DNA of 64,000 nt from Alkalihalobacillus pseudalcaliphilus (GCA_001038565.1 LFJO01000007.1:1-64000); one strand, 5' to 3'. Shown: positions 45,065 to 56,768, counted from the stretch's first letter. A program made the numbers and translations. Notes: a model not told the origin generated them from the letters alone.

Positions 45065-46356
45065 TGTTCCAAACGATCTCCAATATTATTAGAGTGGGTG
45101 ACATTCGTCGCAAAGTCGTATTCACCCTTCTGATGCTCATTGTTTTTAGGGTAGGAAGTTTTATTCCTATTCCAGGTTCTAATAGTGATGTACTTACATT
45201 TGTCGATCAAGCTAATGCGTTTGGCTTTCTCAACACGTTTGGCGGGGGAGCGCTAGGGAACTTTTCAATTTTTGCAATGGGAATTATGCCATACATTACA
45301 GCATCCATCGTGGTGCAGTTATTACAAATGGATGTAGTTCCAAAATTTGCAGAGTGGGCAAAACAGGGTGAAGCAGGGCGTCGTAAACTAACGCAGTTTA
45401 CCCGTTATGGAACGATCGTTTTAGGATTCATTCAAGCGTTAGGTATGTCAATTGGGTTTAATAGTATTTTCCCTGGACTAATACCTAACCCATCTATTCC
45501 GGTGTATATATTTATTGCACTCGTTTTGACAGCTGGTACAGCTTTCTTAATGTGGCTAGGTGAGCAAATTACAGCGTACGGTGTTGGTAATGGTATTTCT
45601 ATTATTATCTTTGCTGGTATCGCAGCTGGAATTCCGAATGCTGTAAACCAAGTTTACGCACTTCAAATTCAAGATGCTGGTGACCAGTTATTCTTAAGCA
45701 TTGTCACTGTTTTACTTCTATTGTTAGCAATATTAGCTATTACAGTCGGTGTAATTTTCGTTCAACAAGCTCTAAGGAAAATTCCTGTTCAGTATGCGAA
45801 GCGTTTAGCAGGACGTAGTCCAGTTGGTGGACAATCGACTCATTTACCAATTAAGGTTAATGCAGCAGGGGTAATTCCGGTTATCTTTGCGATGTCGCTA
45901 TTTATGTTTCCACCAGTTGTAGCAGGATTCTTCGGAGATGACAATCCTGTCTCTAATTGGATTATTACGTATTTTGATTATACGAATCCAATTGGAATGG
46001 TTGTATATGCTGCACTCATTATTGGGTTTACGTACTTTTATACATTTGTTCAAGTTAACCCTGAGCAGATGGCTGAAAACCTTAAAAAACAAGGTGGTTA
46101 TATCCCAGGCATTCGTCCAGGAAAATCAACACAAACTTACTTAACGCGCATTTTATATCGCTTAACGTTTGTTGGAGCTATCTTCTTAGCGGTTGTTGCT
46201 ACTTTACCAGTCTTTTTCACGAAACTCCTAGATTTACCACAAGCTGTTCAAGTTGGTGGTACTGGATTGTTAATCGTGGTTGGTGTAGCATTAGACACGA
46301 TGAAACGTATTGAGAGTCAATTAATTAAGCGTTCATATAAAGGCTTTATTAAGTAA
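45064..46356 (+). CDS. secY: Protein translocase channel SecY
   Basis: Ten-helix membrane channel, 430 residues. Plug and lateral-gate region near the start, cytosolic loop PVQYAKRLAGR (SecA/ribosome contact), and IRPGKSTQTYL. One-base overlap with rplO ties its translation to ribosomal proteins. Partners: SecE at 18968 in this window. Confidence 0.97.
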   Translation: MFQTISNIIRVGDIRRKVVFTLLMLIVFRVGSFIPIPGSNSDVLTFVDQANAFGFLNTFGGGALGNFSIFAMGIMPYITASIVVQLLQMDVVPKFAEWAKQGEAGRRKLTQFTRYGTIVLGFIQALGMSIGFNSIFPGLIPNPSIPVYIFIALVLTAGTAFLMWLGEQITAYGVGNGISIIIFAGIAAGIPNAVNQVYALQIQDAGDQLFLSIVTVLLLLLAILAITVGVIFVQQALRKIPVQYAKRLAGRSPVGGQSTHLPIKVNAAGVIPVIFAMSLFMFPPVVAGFFGDDNPVSNWIITYFDYTNPIGMVVYAALIIGFTYFYTFVQVNPEQMAENLKKQGGYIPGIRPGKSTQTYLTRILYRLTFVGAIFLAVVATLPVFFTKLLDLPQAVQVGGTGLLIVVGVALDTMKRIESQLIKRSYKGFIK

Positions 46357-46429
46357 TAAGGGGAGCAGGGTAAGAGATCTCTCGTCCTGTCTCTCTACTG
46401 TTGTTATTTTGGATAATGGAGGGATATAA

Positions 46430-47829
<1,400 letters not shown>

Positions 47830-47897
47830 TTTTCTCGAAGCGATGAATTGTAAACCTGTATATAAATTATTTACTGAAGGAAGGAGCGTGAATACCT

Positions 47898-48116
47898 ATG
47901 GCGAAAGAGGATGTAATTGAAGTTGAAGGTACAGTAATTGAACCACTTCCAAATGCAATGTTTCGTGTAGAGTTAGAAAATGGACACAAAGTATTAGCCC
48001 ATGTTTCAGGAAAAATTAGAATGCACTTCATTCGGATTCTACCTGGTGACAAGGTGACAGTTGAGCTTTCTCCTTATGACCTAACTCGTGGACGAATCAC
48101 TTATCGTTATAAATAA
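47898..48116 (+). CDS. infA: Translation initiation factor IF-1
   Basis: 72-residue S1/OB-fold factor; [20 protein letters not shown] and the [12 protein letters not shown] end are canonical. The small KOW-domain gene that lies between map and infA in B. subtilis is missing here (68-bp gap). Confidence 0.98.
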   Translation: MAKEDVIEVEGTVIEPLPNAMFRVELENGHKVLAHVSGKIRMHFIRILPGDKVTVELSPYDLTRGRITYRYK

Positions 48117-48179
48117 AGAACGTTCATCGTAATGAATGTGTTGTTCGTTTTACATTTCGATCTGTTTAAAGTAATATAA

Positions 48180-48329
<150 letters not shown>

Positions 48330-48348
48330 TATAAGGAGGTGCTAATCA

Positions 48349-48714
48349 ATGGCACGTATTGCTGGTGTTGATATTCCTCGTGACAAACGTGTAGTCATCG
48401 CACTTACGTATGTATACGGAGTTGGAAAAGCTAAATCAACAGAAATTCTAGCGCAAGCTGGTGTATCTGAAAATACTCGCGTTCGTGACTTAACGGAAGA
48501 AGAATTAGGTCGCATTCGTGAAGCTGTAGAAGCACACACAGTTGAGGGAGACCTTCGTCGTGAAGTTTCTCTAAACATCAAACGCCTAATTGAAATTGGT
48601 TCATATCGTGGTATCCGCCACCGTCGTAGTTTACCAGTTCGTGGTCAGAATTCTAAAAACAATGCTCGTACACGTAAAGGTCCTCGTCGTACTGTAGCTA
48701 ACAAGAAGAAATAA
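48349..48714 (+). CDS. rpsM: 30S ribosomal protein S13
   Basis: 121 residues: [14 protein letters not shown] and the [17 protein letters not shown] and basic tail that reaches the P-site tRNA. Confidence 0.98.
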   Translation: MARIAGVDIPRDKRVVIALTYVYGVGKAKSTEILAQAGVSENTRVRDLTEEELGRIREAVEAHTVEGDLRREVSLNIKRLIEIGSYRGIRHRRSLPVRGQNSKNNARTRKGPRRTVANKKK

Positions 48715-48735
48715 GTAAAGGAGGTCATCTAAGCA

Positions 48736-49128
48736 ATGGCTAAGAAAACGAATACTCGTCCAAAGCGTCGTCAACGTAAGAATGTTGAGTCAGGTATTGC
48801 GCATATCCGTTCAACATTTAACAATACGATTGTGACGATAACTGATGTGCACGGAAATGCAATTTCATGGGCAAGTGCTGGAAATTTAGGCTTCAAAGGT
48901 TCTCGTAAGTCTACTCCATTCGCAGCTCAAATGGCTGCTGAAGCTGCTGCAAAAACAGCAATGGAAAATGGCATGAAATCAATCGAAGTATCTGTAAAAG
49001 GTCCTGGTGCAGGTCGTGAAGCTGCGATTCGTTCATTACAAGCTGTAGGACTAGAAGTCAACATGATCAAAGATGTGACTCCAGTTCCACACAACGGCTG
49101 CCGTCCGCCAAAACGTCGTAGAGTGTAA
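48736..49128 (+). CDS. rpsK: 30S ribosomal protein S11
   Basis: 130 residues; [15 protein letters not shown] and the end [17 protein letters not shown] are diagnostic. Confidence 0.98.
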   Translation: MAKKTNTRPKRRQRKNVESGIAHIRSTFNNTIVTITDVHGNAISWASAGNLGFKGSRKSTPFAAQMAAEAAAKTAMENGMKSIEVSVKGPGAGREAAIRSLQAVGLEVNMIKDVTPVPHNGCRPPKRRRV

Positions 49129-49237
49129 CGGAATCAATCATTGTATAGATTTCCCAAATGTGTCAATAATGGATAAGACGGAAAATCCAGTTGACAAGAA
49201 TGGTCAAACGGTTGGGAACTGCCTAATAGGATATCCG

Positions 49238-49253
49238 GTTAGGCTTTCCTAAC
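49238..49253 (+). promoter_or_regulatory. Stem-loop in the rpsK-rpoA gap
   Basis: GTTAGG (49238-49243) and CCTAAC (49248-49253) form a perfect 6-bp hairpin with loop CTTT, with CCGG sequences outside it. No T tract; a possible mRNA processing or regulatory site before rpoA. A TTGACA at about 49191 has no matching -10. Confidence 0.35.
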
Positions 49254-49293
49254 AGTCTACCGGAGTTCGACGTTTTGAAGGAGGGTTTGTTTA

Positions 49294-50238
49294 ATGATTG
49301 AAATTGAAAAGCCAATTATTGAAACGGTTGAAGTTAGTGAAGACGCAAAGTACGGTAAATTTGTAGTAGAGCCACTAGAACGTGGTTATGGTACTACTCT
49401 AGGAAACTCCTTACGTCGTATTCTTCTCTCATCACTACCTGGTGCTGCGATTACTTCAGTTCAAATTGATGGTGTTTTACATGAGTTCTCTACAATTGAA
49501 GGTGTTGTAGAAGATGTAACAACGATTATTTTGAACTTGAAAAAACTAGCACTTAAGATTTACTCTGATGAAGAAAAAACGATGGAAATTGATGTACAAG
49601 GTGAAGGCAAAGTAACCGCAGCTGATTTAACTCATGACAGTGATGTTGAAGTGTTAAATCCAGACTTGTATATTGCTACGTTAGCAAAAGGTGCTAATCT
49701 TCGCATGCGTTTAACGGCTAAGCGTGGTCGTGGTTATGTGTTGGCTGAAGGTAATAAATCAGAAGATCAAGCAATTGGTGTTCTACCGATCGATTCAATT
49801 TACACACCAGTTTCTCGTGTGAATTATCAAGTAGAAAATACTCGTGTCGGTCAAGTGACGAATTATGACAAACTTACTCTTGATGTGTGGACAGATGGAA
49901 GTATTCGTCCTGAAGAAGCTGTTTCTTTAGGTGCGAAAATTCTTACTGAACACCTTAACATCTTCGTCGGTTTAACGGACCAAGCACAAAATGCGGAAAT
50001 CATGGTTGAAAAAGAAGAAGACCAGAAAGAAAAAGTTCTTGAGATGACGATCGAAGAGCTTGACTTATCTGTTCGTTCTTATAACTGTTTAAAACGTGCA
50101 GGTATTAACACTGTACAAGAGCTGACTCAAAAAACAGAAGAAGACATGATGAAAGTACGTAATCTTGGACGTAAATCACTTGAGGAAGTTCAAGAGAAGC
50201 TTGGTGAGCTAGGTCTAGGTCTTCGTAAAGAAGATTAA
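49294..50238 (+). CDS. rpoA: RNA polymerase alpha subunit
   Basis: 314 residues: N-terminal assembly domain (with [19 protein letters not shown]-type motif at about 26-45), linker, and the C-terminal domain contacting UP elements and Spx ([13 protein letters not shown]). Confidence 0.98.
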   Translation: MIEIEKPIIETVEVSEDAKYGKFVVEPLERGYGTTLGNSLRRILLSSLPGAAITSVQIDGVLHEFSTIEGVVEDVTTIILNLKKLALKIYSDEEKTMEIDVQGEGKVTAADLTHDSDVEVLNPDLYIATLAKGANLRMRLTAKRGRGYVLAEGNKSEDQAIGVLPIDSIYTPVSRVNYQVENTRVGQVTNYDKLTLDVWTDGSIRPEEAVSLGAKILTEHLNIFVGLTDQAQNAEIMVEKEEDQKEKVLEMTIEELDLSVRSYNCLKRAGINTVQELTQKTEEDMMKVRNLGRKSLEEVQEKLGELGLGLRKED

Positions 50239-50326
50239 TTGTAGGAAGCTTAGAGTTTACATCATGAATGTTTTATACTTGCCCTTACTTAGGGAAAAGT
50301 ATTGATAAAGGGAGGGAAAACGAACT

Positions 50327-50689
50327 ATGGCATACGCAAAATTAGGTCGTACGAGTTCACAGCGTAAAGCACTTTTCCGTGATTTAGCTACAGACCTTAT
50401 CATTAATGAGCGTATCGAAACGACTGAAGCGAAAGCGAAAGAGCTTCGTTCAATCGTTGAGAAAATGATCACTCTTGGAAAACGTGGTGACTTACACGCT
50501 CGTCGTCAAGCGGCAGCATTCATCCGTCGCGAAGTGGCAGATGAAGAGTCTAACCAAGACGCTATCCAGAAGCTTTTCTCTGATATCGCTACGCGTTATG
50601 AAGAGCGTCAAGGTGGATACACTCGTATTTTAAAAATTGGACCTCGTCGCGGAGACGGTGCTCCAATGGTAATTATTGAGCTTGTTTAA
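50327..50689 (+). CDS. rplQ: 50S ribosomal protein L17
   Basis: 120 residues; [20 protein letters not shown] is canonical. End of the alpha operon, followed by a terminator at 50729. Confidence 0.97.
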   Translation: MAYAKLGRTSSQRKALFRDLATDLIINERIETTEAKAKELRSIVEKMITLGKRGDLHARRQAAAFIRREVADEESNQDAIQKLFSDIATRYEERQGGYTRILKIGPRRGDGAPMVIIELV

Positions 50690-50728
50690 CGTTGTTACGT
50701 TAGACGGCTCTCTCTGATTGTATAGATT

Positions 50729-50780
50729 AGGGCACGACAGAATGGAGACTTATGCCTCTTTTACTGTGGAGCCCTTTTTT
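50729..50780 (+). terminator. Terminator after rplQ
   Basis: AGGGC (50729-50733) with GCCCT (50771-50775), plus an inner CAG/CTG pairing, then six T. The stem is interrupted, so some read-through into the ecf genes is likely. Confidence 0.6.
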
Positions 50781-50821
50781 GCTTTCAGAGTAGAGGAGAG
50801 TAAGGTAGGAGGAAATAACTT

Positions 50822-51658
50822 GTGGATGAACTAATCATATTTGAAAACGTCACATATCGTTATCTAGAAAGTGATGTAGAAGCAGTAAGTGATATTCAAT
50901 TCTCTGTACCGAAAAGCCAATGGCTCAGTATAGTCGGTCGAAATGGATCGGGTAAGTCAACGATCGGTAAGTTAATGAACGGCTTAGTGCAACCTTCAAG
51001 TGGAACCGTCTATGTTAGAAGCCTTCCTACAAACAAAGAGAGTAACTTAAGAGAGATCCGTTTAAGGGTTGGAATGGTCTTTCAGAATCCAGAGCATCAA
51101 TTTGTTGCAACGAATGTACGTGACGATATCGCCTTTGGTTTAGAAAATCAGGGGGTACAACGTGAAGAGATGCTTAAGCAAATTGATTTTTATGCTGAAC
51201 TGATTGGGATTAAAGACTTGTTAGACCGCGAGCCTCATCGTCTTTCTGGAGGTCAAAAACAAAGAGTAGCTATTTGTGGGGTACTCGTACTTGAGCCAGA
51301 TGTGCTGGTTTTTGATGAGTCTACCTCGATGTTAGACCCGAGCGGTCGTAAAGAAGTAAGAAAGATTATGGAGCTATTAAAATCTCGTGGAATCACGATT
51401 ATTTCGATTACTCATGATATGGAGGAAGCTTGGCAGGCTGATCGTTTACTTGTACTTGAGAGAGGTCAGATAATTGCAGATAACAAACCTATCGATATCT
51501 TTAATAATCAGGACTTACTGCAACGAGCCGGTTTGCAAATCCCTTTTGTACTTGCTGTTCAAAAGAAGCTAATTGAGCAAGGTATTCCATTATCAGCTAC
51601 GCATGAGTCAGAGGATGATGTATTGGAGGAGCTATGGACATTACATTCACAGACGTAG
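50822..51658 (+). CDS. ecfA1: Energy-coupling factor transporter ATPase EcfA1
   Basis: One of two ATPases of the group II ECF module that powers uptake of vitamins and cobalt/nickel-type micronutrients through exchangeable S components encoded elsewhere. 278 residues: Walker A GRNGSGKS (about 39-46), Q-loop FQNPEHQ, signature LSGGQKQR, Walker B VLVFDES. GTG start after GGAGGAAA. Overlaps ecfA2 by 25 bases. Confidence 0.95.
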   Translation: MDELIIFENVTYRYLESDVEAVSDIQFSVPKSQWLSIVGRNGSGKSTIGKLMNGLVQPSSGTVYVRSLPTNKESNLREIRLRVGMVFQNPEHQFVATNVRDDIAFGLENQGVQREEMLKQIDFYAELIGIKDLLDREPHRLSGGQKQRVAICGVLVLEPDVLVFDESTSMLDPSGRKEVRKIMELLKSRGITIISITHDMEEAWQADRLLVLERGQIIADNKPIDIFNNQDLLQRAGLQIPFVLAVQKKLIEQGIPLSATHESEDDVLEELWTLHSQT

Positions 51659-52503
51659 AACATACGTATATGACTAAGACTCCTTTTGAAAAAAAGGCTC
51701 TAGAAAATGTGACGATACATATTCCGAAGGGTCGTTTCACGGCAATAATCGGTCATACGGGTTCTGGGAAATCGACTCTTATCCAACATTTAAACGGATT
51801 ACTCAAACCTTCCAAAGGGAAGATTCAGATTGGACCCTATGTATTAGAAGCAGGGAAAAAGTATCCATCGATGCGAGAGCTAAGGGAGAAGGTTGGACTT
51901 GTTTTTCAATATCCCGAGCATCAGCTATTTGAAGAAACGGTAGAAAAGGATATCATGTTTGGCCCTCGTAATTTTGGCGTGGAAGAGGCTGAAATCAAAA
52001 GGAGATTAGAGGAGCTACTGCCAAGAGTAGGTCTAACCACGGATATGTTACAGACATCGCCCTTTCAGCTAAGTGGTGGTCAAATGCGTCGTGTTGCCAT
52101 CGCATCTGTATTAATTAGCAAACCAGAAGTACTTGTCCTTGATGAACCAACAGCAGGGCTAGATCCACTCGGCCAAAAAGAGATGCTAGAACTCTTTTAT
52201 CAGTATCATCAATCCTTCGGCACAACGACGATTTTGGTCACACATCAAATGGAGGTTGCGGCGGAATATGCAGATTACCTTATTGTGATGGATCAAGGCT
52301 CAATAAAACTAAGTGGTACAAAGGAAGAAGTTTTTTCCAAAAAGGAATTGCTAGAAGGATTTGGCTTAGCAGAACCTGATGAACTCGCCTTTTTAAGAGC
52401 CTTTAATAAAAGATTTCAGCTACAAGAGAAAGAGTTGTATTTTGACATCGACGGTCTGGCTACCTATATAAGCAACCATCTTCGAAAAAGGGAGAAAAGC
52501 TAA
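51634..52503 (+). CDS. ecfA2: Energy-coupling factor transporter ATPase EcfA2
   Basis: Second ATPase of the ECF module, 289 residues. Walker A GHTGSGKS (about 40-47), [12 protein letters not shown]-loop, signature LSGGQMRR, Walker B VLVLDEPT. It forms a heterodimer with EcfA1; the start lies inside ecfA1, and the stop shares a base with ecfT. Confidence 0.95.
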   Translation: MDITFTDVEHTYMTKTPFEKKALENVTIHIPKGRFTAIIGHTGSGKSTLIQHLNGLLKPSKGKIQIGPYVLEAGKKYPSMRELREKVGLVFQYPEHQLFEETVEKDIMFGPRNFGVEEAEIKRRLEELLPRVGLTTDMLQTSPFQLSGGQMRRVAIASVLISKPEVLVLDEPTAGLDPLGQKEMLELFYQYHQSFGTTTILVTHQMEVAAEYADYLIVMDQGSIKLSGTKEEVFSKKELLEGFGLAEPDELAFLRAFNKRFQLQEKELYFDIDGLATYISNHLRKREKS

Positions 52504-53303
52504 TGTTTCAGAATGTGATTATTGGCCAATACGTGCCAGGGCAATCGTCGTTACACCAGCTTGACCCTCGCTCGAAAATGGTCGCAGCGTTTATGCTGAT
52601 GTTGATCGTTTTTATCGCATCGAATTGGTATGCGCTTTTATTATTTGTTGTTGTCACGATTTTTATAATGTGGTTATCGCAAGTACCCTTTTATTTTCTG
52701 TATAAAGGGATGCGGCCGATTTTTATTTTGGTCGTTTTTACCTTCCTTTTACATCTTTTTATGACAAAGGGAGGACAGGTATGGGTCCAGCTTGGTCCAA
52801 TTTCGATTCATGAACAAGGATTTAATCAAGGTGTATTTCTATCGATGCGCTTAATCTCGATTATTGCGATTACTTCTCTGGTGACGTTAACAACAAGCCC
52901 AGTTGATTTGACTAATGGCTTAGAGAGCCTATTAAAGCCTTTGAAAAAGTTAAAAGTGCCGACGCATGAGTTCGCCCTCATGGTCTCAATTGCCTTACGA
53001 TTCATCCCTACTTTTTTACAAGAAACAGAAAAGATTTTAAAAGCTCAAATGGCCCGTGGTGTTGACTTTAGTTCAGGACCTTGGAGAGACCGAATGAAAG
53101 CCTTGTTGCCCTTATTAATTCCTTTATTTATGAGTGCTTTTAAAAGGGCCGAGGAGCTTGCCTTAGCTATGGAAGCGAGAGGGTATCAAGGTGGCGAGGG
53201 ACGGACGAGGCTGAGAAAGCTTCAGTGGGGGCTTATGGATACGATCGCCGTATTCAGTTGTCTAACTTTAGGTGTCGTTATGATTGTATTGAGGAGTCTG
53301 TAA
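52503..53303 (+). CDS. ecfT: Energy-coupling factor transmembrane protein EcfT
   Basis: Membrane scaffold linking EcfA1/A2 to S components. 266 residues with about five to six helices. The two Ala-Arg-Gly coupling motifs are visible: QMARGVDF (about 190) and MEARGYQ (about 223). truA follows after 12 bp. Confidence 0.95.
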   Translation: MFQNVIIGQYVPGQSSLHQLDPRSKMVAAFMLMLIVFIASNWYALLLFVVVTIFIMWLSQVPFYFLYKGMRPIFILVVFTFLLHLFMTKGGQVWVQLGPISIHEQGFNQGVFLSMRLISIIAITSLVTLTTSPVDLTNGLESLLKPLKKLKVPTHEFALMVSIALRFIPTFLQETEKILKAQMARGVDFSSGPWRDRMKALLPLLIPLFMSAFKRAEELALAMEARGYQGGEGRTRLRKLQWGLMDTIAVFSCLTLGVVMIVLRSL

Positions 53304-53315
53304 GGAGAGAGTGAA

Positions 53316-54074
53316 ATGAAGAAATGGGCATGTGAGATATCTTATGACGGGACTGGTTTTGCTGGCTATCAAGTACAGCCAGGAAAAAGGACTGTGCAAC
53401 TAGAGCTCGAAACAGCTTTAAAAAAAATTCATAAGGGTTTTGAGCAACGCGTGCATTCATCGGGTCGGACCGATGCAGGAGTCCATGCAATCGGTCAGGT
53501 CTTTCACTTTGATTCGAGCTTACAGCTAACCGATGAACGTTGGAAAAAAGCATTAAATGCCTTATTACCAGCTGATGTTCGAGTGAGAAAGGCCACAGAG
53601 GTCGCGACTGATTTCCATGCTCGTTATTCAGCTGTGTCCAAGCAATATCATTATCGTATGCTCTTAGGGGCTGAGGGCGATGTATTTAGAAGAAAGTATA
53701 CGTATCATATCCCTACAGACCTAAATATCGCCGCTATGAAGGAAGCGGCTCTACACATCGTAGGAGAGCATGACTTTAGTGCCTTTTGTGCTTCTAATAC
53801 GAGTGTTGTCGATAAGGTGAGGACCGTAACGATGGTGGAGTTCGTTCACGTAGGTGATGAACTGCTATTTAAGGTAGAAGGAAACGGTTTTTTATACAAT
53901 ATGGTTCGAATTATCGTAGGTACGTTAGTCGAGGTTGGACAAGGCAAAAGAGAGCCTAAAGAACTGAAAGAAATCATCGACGGGATGGACCGCACAAAGG
54001 CCGGTAAGACAGCACCTGGTCATGGTCTGTATTTGTATCGAGTCAACTATGAACCAGCCATTTTTAAGGGATGA
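53316..54074 (+). CDS. truA: tRNA pseudouridine synthase A
   Basis: Makes pseudouridine at tRNA positions 38-40. 252 residues; catalytic Asp53 in SSGRTDAGVHA, and the late GNGFLYNMVRIIVGTLVEVG motif. Usual neighbour of ecfT and rplM. Confidence 0.96.
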   Translation: MKKWACEISYDGTGFAGYQVQPGKRTVQLELETALKKIHKGFEQRVHSSGRTDAGVHAIGQVFHFDSSLQLTDERWKKALNALLPADVRVRKATEVATDFHARYSAVSKQYHYRMLLGAEGDVFRRKYTYHIPTDLNIAAMKEAALHIVGEHDFSAFCASNTSVVDKVRTVTMVEFVHVGDELLFKVEGNGFLYNMVRIIVGTLVEVGQGKREPKELKEIIDGMDRTKAGKTAPGHGLYLYRVNYEPAIFKG

Positions 54075-54075
54075 A

Positions 54076-54107
54076 CAGCCGTTTTTTGTACGGCTTGAAG
54101 TTTTATT
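54076..54107 (+). terminator. Terminator after truA
   Basis: AGCCGT (54077-54082) with ACGGCT (54090-54095) and a T-rich tail a few bases later. Short stem; moderate strength. Confidence 0.5.
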
Positions 54108-54161
54108 TTGAAAATGAAGAAATTAACAGTTAAAAACAACGAACCCGCGTGTAACAAGTTG

Positions 54162-54190
54162 TTGACATTGGGTTCTAGATATTATATGAT
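54162..54190 (+). promoter_or_regulatory. SigA promoter of rplM-rpsI
   Basis: TTGACA (54162-54167), 17-bp spacer, TATGAT (54185-54190). The ~110-nt leader that follows is where an L13 leader element occurs in Bacillus; I could not confirm its structure by eye. Confidence 0.82.
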
Positions 54191-54305
54191 GTTAGATGGT
54201 AATTCTAAAACCCACTAGCCCCGGGTTACGGAATGTTACAATAGACAATGGTGTAAGTAAAATAAAATGAAAAATGAACGCGAGCGTTTTTAGGAGGTAT
54301 AATTC

Positions 54306-54743
54306 ATGCGTACAACATATATGGCAAAGCCAAATGAAGTTGATCGTAAGTGGTATGTTGTTGATGCAGCTGGCCAAACTCTTGGTCGTTTAGCATCTGA
54401 GGTTGCTTCAATCCTTCGTGGTAAGCACAAACCAACATTCACGCCACATGTAGACACTGGTGATTTCGTTATTATCATCAATGCAGAGAAAATTGAGTTA
54501 ACAGGTAATAAATTACAAGACAAAATTTACTACCGTCACTCTAATCACCCAGGTGGTTTAAAACAAACAACGGCAGGAGACATGCGTGCTAACAAGCCTG
54601 AGCGTATGTTAGAACTTGCAATCAAAGGAATGCTACCAAAGAACACGTTAGGTCGTAAGCAAGGCATGAAACTACATGTATATGCTGGTAGCGAACACAA
54701 ACATCAAGCTCAAAAACCAGAAGCTTACGAACTTCGTGGTTAA
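54306..54743 (+). CDS. rplM: 50S ribosomal protein L13
   Basis: 145 residues; [20 protein letters not shown] and [16 protein letters not shown] are typical. An early large-subunit assembly protein. Paired with rpsI. Confidence 0.98.
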   Translation: MRTTYMAKPNEVDRKWYVVDAAGQTLGRLASEVASILRGKHKPTFTPHVDTGDFVIIINAEKIELTGNKLQDKIYYRHSNHPGGLKQTTAGDMRANKPERMLELAIKGMLPKNTLGRKQGMKLHVYAGSEHKHQAQKPEAYELRG

Positions 54744-54763
54744 TAGATAGGGAGGGTATTATT

Positions 54764-55156
54764 TTGGCACAAGTACAATATTACGGTACTGGTCGTCGTA
54801 AGCACTCTGTTGCTCGTGTACGCCTATTACCTGGTGATGGCCGCGTTGTTATCAACGGCCGCGAAATGGATGAATATTTTAACCTTGAAACATTAAAGCT
54901 TATCGTTAAGCAACCTTTAGTAGAAACTGGCGTTGAAGGTCAATATGACGTTCACGTAAACGTTAACGGTGGAGGTTACACTGGTCAAGCTGGTGCTATC
55001 CGTCACGGTGTTGCACGTGCTCTATTAACAGTTGACCCAGACAACCGTCCTTCATTAAAGACGGCTGGATTCTTAACTCGTGATGCACGTATGAAAGAAC
55101 GTAAAAAATACGGTCTTAAAGCAGCACGTCGTGCACCTCAGTTCTCAAAACGTTAA
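54764..55156 (+). CDS. rpsI: 30S ribosomal protein S9
   Basis: 130 residues from TTG 54764 after GGGAGGG. The [14 protein letters not shown] start and the basic tail RRAPQFSKR that touches P-site tRNA are intact. Confidence 0.98.
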   Translation: MAQVQYYGTGRRKHSVARVRLLPGDGRVVINGREMDEYFNLETLKLIVKQPLVETGVEGQYDVHVNVNGGGYTGQAGAIRHGVARALLTVDPDNRPSLKTAGFLTRDARMKERKKYGLKAARRAPQFSKR

Positions 55157-55178
55157 TATACTTGGTATATCAATGTTT

Positions 55179-55214
55179 ACCCTCTTTGCTCTTGTGGAGC
55201 GAGGAGGGTTTTTT
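55179..55214 (+). terminator. Terminator after rpsI
   Basis: ACCCTC (55179-55184) and GAGGGT with an inner GCTC/GAGC stem and six T. Confidence 0.82.
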
Positions 55215-55244
55215 GGTTCATTTTGGCGCAAATCAGCTTGAACC

Positions 55245-55438
55245 TCACAAAGAACTTAACAGATTTAAAGCATCGGCATCTTGCTGATGCTTTTTTTCTG
55301 GCATTAATTCTAGATAGTATTTTTGTGTGGTTTGAATATTTATGTGTCCTAACCGTTTTGATACATAAGCAAAATCTATATTCTGGGCAAATAAGAATGA
55401 TGCGGGGTATCTCTTAGTCCGTGAAAGGTTGTTCTTTT
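55245..55438 (-). pseudogene. Tyrosine recombinase (phage-type integrase) C-terminal remnant
   Basis: Read on the minus strand, one frame gives TTFHGLRDT (the conserved box with the catalytic Arg). It then shifts frame to give FLFAQNIDFAYVSKRLGH followed by IQTTQKYYLELMPEKK and a stop at 55245-55247. The LGH and the catalytic Tyr box are clearly those of phage or ICE integrases. At least one frameshift (near 55403-55412) and loss of the N-terminal part show it is dead. It begins right after the rpsI terminators. Confidence 0.82.
55267..55297 (+). terminator. Second intrinsic terminator downstream of rpsI
   Basis: AAAGCATC (55267-55274) with GATGCTTT (55286-55293), then T. It lies within the last codons of the integrase remnant (opposite strand). 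Confidence 0.7.
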
Positions 55439-55439
55439 T

Positions 55440-55651
55440 AATGTTTAATCCCGTAAAGGGTACATAGAAAGCAAATTACGCTTTGAACGAACCTCAATTC
55501 ATTGGGCTTCCCCACAACATATACGATTCACTCGATGGCTTTGCTACTTACCCCACTAAACATCTATGTAAGTTCCATAATGACGTTATGACGCTAACAA
55601 CGGGTGCTATTCCGAATAAGGGGGGTTGTACATCGTTGGTAAGCGTAAAAT
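55440..55651. other. Non-coding stretch upstream of the integrase remnant
   Basis: No credible ORF. The minus strand may hold more decayed integrase sequence (just before TTFHGLRDT), broken by stops. The rest is unrecognised. Confidence 0.4.
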
Positions 55652-55683
55652 AATCCCCACCTGCTATTAGGTGGGGATTTCGT
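55652..55683. repeat. Strong GC-rich inverted repeat upstream of the acetyltransferase gene
   Basis: AATCCCCACCT (55652-55662) and AGGTGGGGATT (55669-55679), 11 perfect bp with a six-base loop. The T tail is weak on +; on the minus strand the tail is TTTTACGC, so it could terminate either way. Confidence 0.55.
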
Positions 55684-55776
55684 GTATACTTTATTTAGAT
55701 TTATTTGGTACACGGTACTCCTGTGTAAGTAACGTTAATGGCCTTAAATTTTCATGTTAGAAAGTAGGGAAGAAAA

Positions 55777-56319
55777 ATGATTGAATTAAGAAAGATTACC
55801 CACGATAATTTTGAGGCAGTGTTGAAGTTAAGCATGACAGATGAGCAGAAAGGAAATGTGGATCCCAGCATATATTCTTTGGCTAAAGCCTATGTAAAGA
55901 TACTCAACGACGAAAAACCTCCTATGATCTTCGCTATATGCAACAATGATGAAGTCATCGGATATGTCGATATTGCATTTTACAAATTAGCGGAGAGTTC
56001 ATTTTTATGTGAAAAATATGGAGATAAATCTACTTATGGACTTAATCGCTTTATGATTGATAAAAACCATCAAGGCAAAGGATTTGGCAAACAAGCAATG
56101 GTGAAAGTTATTGATTACATAAAGTCATTTCCACAAGGAAAAGCCGATGCAGTTTCTACATCATATTGGATGGTAAACGAAGTCGTCCGGAAGTTGTTTG
56201 CGTCTGTCGGTTTCGTTGAAACAGGAGCGATATGGGACGGGCAAACAGGGGATAATTGGAATGCAGAAAGAAAAAAAGATATAAAGTATGCAGAAGTAGG
56301 TGCCAGACTCGGATTATAA
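55777..56319 (+). CDS. GNAT-family N-acetyltransferase
   Basis: 180 residues with the GNAT fold. The acetyl-CoA loop is HQGKGFGKQAM (motif Q/RxxGxG/A, about residues 94-104), and the preceding strand reads LNRFMIDKN. A later VRKLFASVGFVETGA matches the family's C-terminal beta-bulge region. The pattern resembles polyamine/diamine acetyltransferases (BltD-like), but the substrate cannot be told from sequence. It stands alone in the accessory patch behind rpsI, with GGGAAGAAAA before the ATG. Confidence 0.85.
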   Translation: MIELRKITHDNFEAVLKLSMTDEQKGNVDPSIYSLAKAYVKILNDEKPPMIFAICNNDEVIGYVDIAFYKLAESSFLCEKYGDKSTYGLNRFMIDKNHQGKGFGKQAMVKVIDYIKSFPQGKADAVSTSYWMVNEVVRKLFASVGFVETGAIWDGQTGDNWNAERKKDIKYAEVGARLGL

Positions 56320-56329
56320 TGCTAATAAG

Positions 56330-56431
56330 TTAGGTGGCCTCTCTGGCCTTCTTTAATAAATCACTCGCACTTTGTTCCCTGATCAGATCCTGCCACTGGG
56401 CTTGATGTATTTCGTATTTCGATGTTTTCAT
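56330..56431 (-). pseudogene. Short orphan ORF, possible insertion-sequence remnant
   Basis: A 33-codon minus-strand ORF starting MKTSKYEIHQAQWQDLIREQ, with GGGAG some 14 bases upstream. The N-terminal pattern (charged, W-x-x-x-I) is reminiscent of the small accessory proteins of IS66-type elements, but it is truncated and I am not sure. No transposase follows. Confidence 0.25.
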
Positions 56432-56499
56432 AGTTATCAAATTATCATCTCCCAACTGTTCTAATGTTGACAAAGTGTGTTACCAACATTTTTTGCCGT

Positions 56500-56535
56500 A
56501 ATAGGGCGCGATTGTGGAACAAACAACGCCCTATT
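56500..56535. repeat. Inverted repeat with 18-nt loop
   Basis: AATAGGGCG (56500-56508) and CGCCCTATT (56527-56535), a perfect 9-bp stem. The loop is A/G rich. Resembles the small palindromes found next to transferred genes in Bacillus; no known family assigned. Confidence 0.4.
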
Positions 56536-56736
56536 CTGGAAAGCAAGTTAATAGTGTATTCAACTAACATCAATCACTTTGGTTCAAATTGGTTCAAGTA
56601 ATGTCAATTTCAATCCTTTTTCATGCACTTTTATCCATATAACAATTCCCAAAATGTCGATATTAATGGATTACGATGTATTCAATGCACTTAGAATTTA
56701 TCTGTATATTTCTCAATATGTTAATCTTTATAAAGC
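56536..56736. other. Non-coding A+T-rich stretch
   Basis: Nothing recognisable except a repeated GGTTCAA motif at about 56580-56597. An 86-codon ORF here has no ribosome-binding site and low-complexity codons, and is not supported. Confidence 0.45.
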
Positions 56737-56768
56737 AAATCCCCAACCGTCTATGGTTGGGGATTTTT
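56737..56768. terminator. Bidirectional terminator
   Basis: AAATCCCCAACC (56737-56748) and GGTTGGGGATTT (56755-56766), 12 perfect bp with a six-base loop. T tails on both strands (TTTTT on +, TTTGCTTT on -). It probably ends the minus-strand nuclease transcript. Confidence 0.75.

Noticed and set aside
49191-49220. Promoter for rpoA at TTGACA near 49191
   Set aside because: No -10 hexamer at 16-19 bp; rpoA is likely read from upstream.
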